The notes beneath the pieces are model-generated. The model worked only from the letters and a program-made list of their open reading frames with translations, was not told where the DNA came from and ran no database searches. Below, in pieces: positions 7,097 to 11,939 of a DNA stretch of 11,939 nt (the stretch's first letter is position 1; the number at the start of each line of letters is the position of its first letter). The position numbers and the translations under genes are program-made. The stretch is from Aestuariicoccus sp032586235 (GTDB lineage: Bacteria > Pseudomonadota > Alphaproteobacteria > Rhodobacterales > Rhodobacteraceae), in NCBI RefSeq assembly GCF_032586235.1, contig NZ_JAWHTD010000069.1:1-11939 (forward strand), in the 5' to 3' direction.

Positions 7097-7271
7097 TCCA
7101 CGGACGGCTGTTCCAGATTGGACAGAACGCGAGGCGACGCGTCGGTGGCGACGGAATAAAGTCTTTGCAGCGATACCAGTGTGGAACCAAGTCGCGGAAC
7201 TCCGTCAGCGTGACGGCCAAGATACCGGTCTGACGCGAGAAAAGTCAGCCAATTCCAAGGGAGGAGTCGAA
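7097..7271 (+). promoter_or_regulatory. Intergenic gap between the two transporters, with an operator-like inverted repeat
   Basis: This 175-bp stretch holds no credible gene. It contains a perfect 10-bp palindrome CGACGCGTCG (7135-7144) and a perfect spaced dyad CCGTCA-GCG-TGACGG (7202-7216), and ends with a strong ribosome binding site AAGGGAGGAG before the ATG at 7272. The gap is longer than elsewhere in the cluster, so a secondary promoter or control site for transporter 2 is possible. I see no convincing -35/-10 pair. Confidence 0.35.
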
Positions 7272-8360
7272 ATGACATTCAAGAAAAGATTCACAGGAAC
7301 CAGCACCCTGACAGCCATCGCGCTGACCGGGTTTGCGGCGGCGCCGGCGATGGCGCAAGAAGAGGCAAGTGTCTTCTTCATGTTGCCGAATTCGACAACG
7401 ATCCGCTTCGAGCGTCGCGACGCGCCGCTGTATGTCGCTGCCATGAAAGAGCGGATGCCCGACGCCACGGTGACCGTTCAGAACGGCGAAGGTGATCCGG
7501 AGCGTCAGCAACGGCTGGTCGAGGATGCGCTGGCGCAGGGGGCAGACCTGATCGTCTATACCTCGTCCGACGCCAACCTGGCGGCCGGAGCGCTCAAGGC
7601 GGCGGAAGAGGCAGGGGTGCCCGTCTTGCTGTACGAGCATGACGCGATTGGCGGCAAGGCCGAGGCCCATGTGCTTTTCAATGCCCGCGCTGTGGGCCAG
7701 GCTCAGGGCAAGCGCGCCGCCGAACTGATCGAGGCGATGCCCGAAGGCACGGTTCGTATCGCCCGCGTTAAGGGCAACCAGGGGGAATACGGCACCACGC
7801 AATATGAGCTGGGCCAGAATGAATACCTGGATCAGCTGATCGAATCCGGCCGCGTCGAGGTGGTCTGCGAAGACTTCACCCCCAACTGGGACCCGGTTCA
7901 GGCGCAGGCATTCGCCGAGAACTGCCTGACCCGCACCGGCGGCAATGTGGACATGTTTCTTGGCATGAATGACGGCACAACCGGCGGCTCTGTCGCGGCG
8001 CTGATCAGCCAAGGCTATCAGAAGGGCGAGGTTGTCGTCACCGGCGGACAGGATGCCACCATCGAAGCAGTGCAATTCGTCGTCCAGGGCTGGCAGGACA
8101 ACACGATCTTCAAGGACCTACGTGTGATGGCCGAAGCTGCGGCCGATCTGTCGGTCAACATCCTGAACGGCGAAGACCTTTCCAGCGACTGGATCAATGA
8201 CGCCGTCAACAACGAGTTCATGGACGTCCCCGCCGCCTTCCTACCCGTCGACAACGTGACCATCGACAATGTCGCGACCGTCGTGGAGGCTGGTCTCTAT
8301 ACTTGGGAGCAGATCTGCGAGGGCGCGGAAGATACCCAGATCTGCCAGGACAACATGTAA
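7272..8360 (+). CDS. CUT2-type sugar ABC transporter substrate-binding protein 2 (XylF-like)
   Basis: This 362-aa periplasmic binding protein has a signal peptide at 1-28 (MTFKKRF start, hydrophobic core, AMA before Gln29). The XylF-type stations are present: RFERRD at 45-50, GMNDGTTGG with Asn243-Asp244, TGGQD (257-261) and TIFKD with Lys281. It has two Cys pairs: Cys199 and Cys218 in the second lobe, and Cys349 and Cys358 at the C-terminus. The latter mirror the C-terminal pair of binding protein 1. The reading frame is open upstream to 7044, but the signal peptide and the AAGGGAGGAG site fix the start at 7272. It is diverged from binding protein 1 and probably binds a related but different sugar. 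It serves the ATPase and permease encoded downstream. Confidence 0.9.
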   Translation: MTFKKRFTGTSTLTAIALTGFAAAPAMAQEEASVFFMLPNSTTIRFERRDAPLYVAAMKERMPDATVTVQNGEGDPERQQRLVEDALAQGADLIVYTSSDANLAAGALKAAEEAGVPVLLYEHDAIGGKAEAHVLFNARAVGQAQGKRAAELIEAMPEGTVRIARVKGNQGEYGTTQYELGQNEYLDQLIESGRVEVVCEDFTPNWDPVQAQAFAENCLTRTGGNVDMFLGMNDGTTGGSVAALISQGYQKGEVVVTGGQDATIEAVQFVVQGWQDNTIFKDLRVMAEAAADLSVNILNGEDLSSDWINDAVNNEFMDVPAAFLPVDNVTIDNVATVVEAGLYTWEQICEGAEDTQICQDNM

Positions 8361-8382
8361 CTGCCAGATCCATGCAGATCGG

Positions 8383-8408
8383 GTGTCGGCGGTAGTGGCC
8401 GCCGACAC
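8383..8408 (+). terminator. GC-rich hairpin after binding protein 2 (attenuator or mRNA stabiliser)
   Basis: The stem is 10 perfect base pairs, GTGTCGGCGG with CCGCCGACAC, and the loop is TAGTGG. No T-run follows, so it is more likely a 3' block to RNA decay than a full intrinsic terminator. It sits 22 bp after the binding-protein stop and 24 bp before the ATPase start, the same placement as the hairpin after binding protein 1. Confidence 0.65.
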
Positions 8409-8432
8409 TGATAAAATCAGGGGCGACAACAG

Positions 8433-9197
8433 ATGACCGAACCCATCCTCCGCTTGCGCGGTATCACCAAGCATTTCGGCGGCGTCAAGGCGTTGACCGA
8501 TGTCTCGCTTGATCTCGAACCGGGCAAGGTCGTGGCCCTTGTCGGTGACAACGGCGCCGGGAAATCGACCCTTGTAAAGGTAATGGCGGGCGCGCATCGC
8601 CCCGACAGTGGCGAGTACCTGTTTGAAGGGCGCAAGGTCGAGGCGGCGACCCCGGCCAGTGTTGCGGATATGGGTGTGCAGACGGTCTATCAGGACCTCG
8701 CTCTGTGCAACAATCTCGACGCGGTGCAAAACCTCTTTCTGGGGCGAGAACTGACCGGCCCATGGTGGACCGGGTTTCGCGTGACCCGCGCCTCGGCCGA
8801 GAGAAGGGCGAAGGACGTGCTCAGACGTATGCGGCTCGACTCGATTTCTCTTAGCCGCAATGTGGGTGCCATGTCCGGCGGTCAGCGTCAGAATATAGCC
8901 ATCGCCCGGTCTATTCTGTGGGAGCCAAAGGTTGTCCTCCTGGATGAACCAACCGCGGCGCTCAGTCACTCGGCGGCGGAACAGGTCGGCAATCTGGTGC
9001 GCGAGCTGGCTTCGCATGGGCTGGCGGTGCTGGTCATCAGCCACGACATTCACCACTTTGTTCTGGACAATACGGACCGCATCGAGGTGCTGCGGCTGGG
9101 GCGGAACGCGGGCAGTTTCAATTCCAAGGACGTGACCGGCGAACAGGTGGTCAACGTAATGGTCGGCGGCGATGAGTCCGTCAACATGGCCGGATAA
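8433..9197 (+). CDS. CUT2-type sugar ABC transporter ATPase 2 (single cassette)
   Basis: This 254-aa ABC ATPase has Walker A GDNGAGKST (38-46), Q-loop Gln87 in VYQD, signature MSGGQRQ (147-153), Walker B VVLLDE (167-172) and switch His204 in SHD. The segment NLFLGREL matches the sugar CUT2 class. Like ATPase 1 it has one cassette and must dimerise, with itself or conceivably with ATPase 1. The D-loop region reads AALSHSAAE, unlike the AALGPEE of ATPase 1. The ATG follows CAGGGGCGA at a usable distance. In this second transporter the ATPase precedes the permease, with a 13-bp gap, which reverses the order seen in the first. Confidence 0.92.
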   Translation: MTEPILRLRGITKHFGGVKALTDVSLDLEPGKVVALVGDNGAGKSTLVKVMAGAHRPDSGEYLFEGRKVEAATPASVADMGVQTVYQDLALCNNLDAVQNLFLGRELTGPWWTGFRVTRASAERRAKDVLRRMRLDSISLSRNVGAMSGGQRQNIAIARSILWEPKVVLLDEPTAALSHSAAEQVGNLVRELASHGLAVLVISHDIHHFVLDNTDRIEVLRLGRNAGSFNSKDVTGEQVVNVMVGGDESVNMAG

Positions 9198-9210
9198 GGC
9201 GGGCAATCCG

Positions 9211-10416
9211 ATGACAGATACAACAGTGACACCCAAGACGACCGCGCCCGCGAAACGAGGCCTCACTGAAAGATTGGGCAATGAATTGCGCTTTGTCCCA
9301 GTGGCGCTGGGGCTGGTTGCGCTGTTTCTTTTTTTCGCGACGCAATCCGATGTCTTCCTGACCAGCCGCAATCTCAACAATCTGATGATCCAGTCCACCG
9401 TGACCGGGATCATCGCGCTAGGGTTGGTCTTTGTCCTTCTTACCGGCGAAATCGACCTGTCTGTGGCCGCTACCTCCGGCGTCGCAGCGGTGTTCATGGC
9501 CAAGATGGTCGTGGATGCCGGGCTCCCGATCCCCCTCGCCATCCTCCTGGGCGTGGGGATCGGATTGCTCATCGGGGCCTTGTCCGCGCGATGGGTCACC
9601 CTGATAGGCGTGCCCTCTTTCGTGGTCACGCTGGGGGTCGGACTTGTGCTCAACGGGGTGCAGCTGCTGCTCCTGCCCAATACCGGACGCTACAACCTGC
9701 TCAATACCGGGGTCGAAAAACTGGCCGCCACCTACGTGTCGGGGCCCGGCGCATGGGCGCTGGTGCTGATCGCGATCGCGCTGTTTGCGCTGATCCGGGT
9801 GACCACGTTCCGTTCGCGGCAGAACGCGGGTTTGCCTGCCTCACTGGGTGGCGGCGTTTTCGTTCCCGTGGCCGTTGTCGGAGCGGTGTTGATCGCCTTG
9901 CTCATGTTCCTTGAAAACCAACGTGGTCTGCCGATGCCGGTGATCCTGTTCATCGGTTTGTTGGGGGTGACGTCCTATATTGCCCATGAAACCAGGTTCG
10001 GCACCTATCTTTATGCTATCGGCGACAATGCCGAAGCCGCGCGCCGCGCCGGTATCAAGGTCGACCGAATCAAGATCACCGCCTTTGCCATCGCCGGTGG
10101 CATGGCCGCCTTTGGCGGTATACTTTCGGCCTCGCGCATCCTCGGTGTCTCGGTCTCCTCCGGCGGCGGGGTCGGCGGCGGTGCCTTGCTGCTAGAAAGC
10201 ATTGCGGCCGCCGTCATTGGCGGGGTCTCTCTCTTTGGCGGGCGCGGCATGGTGATCGGCGCGCTTTTCGGGGCGCTGATCATCGGCACCGTGTCCAACG
10301 GCCTCAATCTGATGGGCGTGGCCAATGAAGCGCGGCTGATCGTGACGGGCTTGTTGCTGGTTCTGGCGGTTTCCATCGATCGCGGCATCGAGAAACTGGC
10401 TGGTCCGGCCGGATAG
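9211..10416 (+). CDS. CUT2-type sugar ABC transporter permease 2 (XylH-like)
   Basis: This 401-aa inner-membrane permease of the BPD_transp_2 family has about ten hydrophobic segments after a polar 25-residue N-terminus. Conserved stations are GEIDLSVAA (79-87), the cytoplasmic coupling loop AIGDNAEAARRAGIK, and AAAVIGGVSLFGGRG near the C-terminus. A long glycine run (SSGGGVGGGA) lies in the loop before the last conserved block. The ATG at 9211 is 13 bp after the ATPase stop with AAGGCGG upstream. An in-frame ATG at 9172, inside the ATPase gene, is less likely. It is the last gene of the rightward cluster and pairs with binding protein 2 and ATPase 2. Confidence 0.9.
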   Translation: MTDTTVTPKTTAPAKRGLTERLGNELRFVPVALGLVALFLFFATQSDVFLTSRNLNNLMIQSTVTGIIALGLVFVLLTGEIDLSVAATSGVAAVFMAKMVVDAGLPIPLAILLGVGIGLLIGALSARWVTLIGVPSFVVTLGVGLVLNGVQLLLLPNTGRYNLLNTGVEKLAATYVSGPGAWALVLIAIALFALIRVTTFRSRQNAGLPASLGGGVFVPVAVVGAVLIALLMFLENQRGLPMPVILFIGLLGVTSYIAHETRFGTYLYAIGDNAEAARRAGIKVDRIKITAFAIAGGMAAFGGILSASRILGVSVSSGGGVGGGALLLESIAAAVIGGVSLFGGRGMVIGALFGALIIGTVSNGLNLMGVANEARLIVTGLLLVLAVSIDRGIEKLAGPAG

Positions 10417-10857
10417 ATCAGAGGCGTAGGATATCTGATGATCCTATGCGCCGTCGTGAGCTGATTTTGCTCTCGCGATGCAGGCGCAACCAAGGACTGC
10501 CCGCGCCCCGTAAACACGTGTGGGAACACCGCTTTGGTGTTCCGGAGCTTTGTCATTGAGGCCTGTTGTTGCTTTGAGCAGCGCCAAAACTACGCGTGCA
10601 ACGATTTCCCATTTAGACCAGTGTCCGCCCGATCCAGCGACTGCTATCGGCGCGTTTTACTCATTCAAACGGCGCGTAGCATCGAGCAAAAAGGGCTCTT
10701 CCAAGACATCTGAGCAAAATGATCAGATGACCGCTGGACGGCGGTAAGAAGCCGTCAGAGCCGACGGAACCGAAGAGACGCGCTCGAACGACGGCTTTCA
10801 CCGGCTCCAGACGTTCGCCGTAATCGAGGTTAGGTCTGGCTTGCGGACAATCCAGAC
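10417..10857. other. Intergenic region with several hairpins and no convincing gene
   Basis: Just after the permease stop lies an imperfect inverted repeat, GGCGTAGGAT (10423-10432) against ATCCTATGCGCC (10441-10452). A clean hairpin, GGAACACC-GCTTT-GGTGTTCC, sits at 10523-10543. GACGGC/GCCGTC at 10738-10757 is a weaker one. None has a clear T-run. Small open frames here (for example 10520-10747) have no ribosome binding site and no recognisable protein. I saw no tRNA or IS signature. Confidence 0.5.
10523..10543. terminator. Perfect hairpin downstream of the transporter cluster (possible terminator)
   Basis: The stem GGAACACC with GGTGTTCC (8 bp) encloses the loop GCTTT. It lies 106 bp after the last transporter gene. 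The downstream sequence GGAGCTTTGTCATT is only mildly T-rich, so intrinsic termination is possible but not clear. Confidence 0.4.
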
Positions 10858-10860
10858 CTA
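10831..10860 (-). terminator. Hairpin overlapping the stop codon of the TPR gene
   Basis: TAGGTCTGG and CCAGACCTA form a perfect 9-bp stem around a 12-nt loop. On the minus strand the first three bases are the TAG stop of the TPR gene, so the structure sits directly at the 3' end of its message. No T-run follows in either direction; it could be a Rho-type or decay-blocking structure. Confidence 0.4.
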
Positions 10861-11939
10861 TGCCTCAGGAATGCCTGCCTGTCGCATCGCATCATAGAAC
10901 TCTGGCCGATTTTCAACGGCGGATGGAGGCACAGAGTCGCGCAGTTTTTGCACGGTTATCTGAGGATAGGCGGCAAGAAGCTTTTCATATGCCTCCTTCG
11001 CGCCGTTCTCTCGGCCGAGGTAGGTGTTCAGGGCCGCAATGAAGCGGTAGGCCCACGCGACCCCAGGGGCTAGCGTCATACCATGCGTTATCCGTTCCAA
11101 TGCCTCCTCATATCGACCTTCGCGCATGTATGTCGCGCCGCGACCAAACTCGATGTTGAAAAGAAACGGATCGAGCGGGCTAAGGGCCTCGGCGCGATCA
11201 AAACTTGCGAGAGCTTTCGCACCTTGACCTGAGTAGCTTTGGTTCCACCCTGTTCGCATCCAACCCCAGGCGCTGCTTGGGTCAAGCGCAAGTGCCCGAT
11301 CAAGGAACGACCGGCTAAACGCATGATCAGACGATGCCTGGTCGAAGGCCGCTCCGATCGCCACCATTGATGGGACGTGGTCACCCACGAATTGAGCTGC
11401 GCGGCGTGCAAGCTTCAAAGCCTCAGATTTCGCGGAACGAGGGTCGTCCGACCAGATGTACGAGGACTGTTGAGCAAGCGCCCACGCTTTGAATGCAAGG
11501 GCTGGCCCGTAATCGTCGGAAATGGCGAGGGCCCGGTCGAAGAGTTGAAGCGCGCGCGCGTTGCTGTCTTCTTGGTGAGACCACATTTGCGGAAGTGCGG
11601 TTAGGAACAACTCGTAGGCACTTCGGTTCTGCGGCGGTGTTGTTCTGGCCCGCGCGATTTCGGCTGACCGAAGCGAGGGCAGAATTCGACCTGCGACGCT
11701 GGCGGCTATCCGATCTTGAAGGTCAAACAGATCGTCAAGCCGGTCATTGAAACGTTCCGACCAGACTGTACGTCCCTCATCTCTCTCTGCCAGTTTCACC
11801 GAAATCCGAACTCGCTCTCCGACGCGTTGGACGGACCCTTCGACAACGTAATCGACACTAAGTAGTCGGGTCTGAACAACGCCCAACGCTCTGAATTTAT
11901 GTGAGAAATGTCTTATTTTGTTGGCTTTGGCCTGCAGGG
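10858..11939 (-). CDS. TolB-like/FlgO-like segment plus TPR-repeat protein, N-terminus outside the window
   Basis: The minus-strand frame is open from the stop at 10860 to the right edge, so the protein continues beyond the window; a TTG at 11886 gives a formal 342-aa product but is not a likely start. The first visible part, with DYVVEGSVQRVGERVRISV, the segment RTVWSERFNDRLDDLFDLQD and IAASVAGRIL, is the TolB-like/FlgO-like segment found in many alphaproteobacterial proteins between an N-terminal sensor domain and TPRs. About six TPR-like helical pairs follow (for example NARALQLFDRALAISDDYGP and RYEEALERITHGMTLAPG). In related proteins the missing N-terminus is either a class III adenylate cyclase domain or a winged-HTH (OmpR/CadC-like) domain; which applies here cannot be seen. 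It converges on the transporter cluster and appears functionally unrelated to it. Confidence 0.75.
   Translation of the reverse strand, partial: LQAKANKIRHFSHKFRALGVVQTRLLSVDYVVEGSVQRVGERVRISVKLAERDEGRTVWSERFNDRLDDLFDLQDRIAASVAGRILPSLRSAEIARARTTPPQNRSAYELFLTALPQMWSHQEDSNARALQLFDRALAISDDYGPALAFKAWALAQQSSYIWSDDPRSAKSEALKLARRAAQFVGDHVPSMVAIGAAFDQASSDHAFSRSFLDRALALDPSSAWGWMRTGWNQSYSGQGAKALASFDRAEALSPLDPFLFNIEFGRGATYMREGRYEEALERITHGMTLAPGVAWAYRFIAALNTYLGRENGAKEAYEKLLAAYPQITVQKLRDSVPPSAVENRPEFYDAMRQAGIPEA

Noticed and set aside
7044..7271. Possible 76-residue N-terminal extension of binding protein 2, overlapping ATPase 1
   Set aside because: It would bury a clear signal peptide; the site AAGGGAGGAG and the MTFKKRF start at 7272 are decisive.
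9172..9210. Earlier ATG for permease 2 inside the end of the ATPase 2 gene
   Set aside because: The added residues (MSPSTWPDKAGNP) look non-conserved, and the ATG at 9211 with AAGGCGG upstream gives the usual XylH-like length.
8241..9680. A 479-codon open frame on the minus strand opposite ATPase 2 and permease 2
   Set aside because: It is antisense to two genes with complete conserved motifs, has low-complexity composition with no recognisable domain, and is the usual result of GC-rich third positions.
10520..10747. Small plus-strand open frame of 75 codons in the intergenic region
   Set aside because: It has no ribosome binding site, no recognisable protein family and runs through a hairpin.
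1..11939. CRISPR array, tRNA/rRNA genes, phage or toxin-antitoxin modules
   Set aside because: No repeat-spacer pattern, cloverleaf-like sequence or typical phage or toxin genes were seen on either strand.

Overview
The window looks like part of an alphaproteobacterial chromosome or large plasmid, most likely from the Rhodobacterales (roseobacter/Rhodobacter) lineage. This is inferred from the high GC content, the GC-rich third codon positions, strong GGAGG-type ribosome binding sites and the style of the proteins; no rRNA or other phylogenetic marker is present. Most of the window is one carbohydrate or polyol uptake-and-oxidation locus, flanked on the left by the end of an IS6-family insertion sequence and on the right by an unrelated TPR protein gene that runs off the edge.

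Layout. Positions 1-180 are the right-hand end of an IS6-like element: the first 41 codons of its transposase, read leftward, plus a terminal inverted repeat ending at 180. Only 8 bp separate it from the stop codon of a leftward regulator gene (189-1958). That regulator has a winged helix-turn-helix domain fused to a complete family-1 solute-binding-protein fold with no signal peptide, so it should be a cytoplasmic sensor. A 131-bp divergent intergenic region (1959-2089) separates it from a rightward cluster of eight genes: an inositol 2-dehydrogenase-type Gfo/Idh/MocA oxidoreductase, an SDR dehydrogenase overlapping it by ATGA, and then two complete CUT2-type (xylose/ribose family) ABC importers in tandem.

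Importer 1 is ordered binding protein - permease - ATPase (4038-7096). Importer 2 is ordered binding protein - ATPase - permease (7272-10416). Both binding proteins resemble XylF, both permeases resemble XylH, and both ATPases are single-cassette proteins (258 and 254 aa, like FrcA) rather than the double-cassette 500-aa XylG/RbsA form. Each binding-protein gene is followed by a strong GC-rich hairpin, which fits the usual need for more binding protein than membrane components.

Proposed working model (inference): the two importers bring in one or two related sugars or cyclitols, the two dehydrogenases start their oxidation, and the fused regulator senses a cytoplasmic ligand and controls the divergent promoter region. 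The substrate cannot be read from sequence alone; the IolG-like enzyme hints at a cyclitol or related sugar, while the XylF-like binding proteins hint at an aldopentose or similar sugar.

Positions 10417-10857 hold no convincing gene, only hairpins. From 10858 to the right edge a leftward gene encodes a TolB-like/FlgO-like segment followed by TPR repeats, with its N-terminus outside the window.
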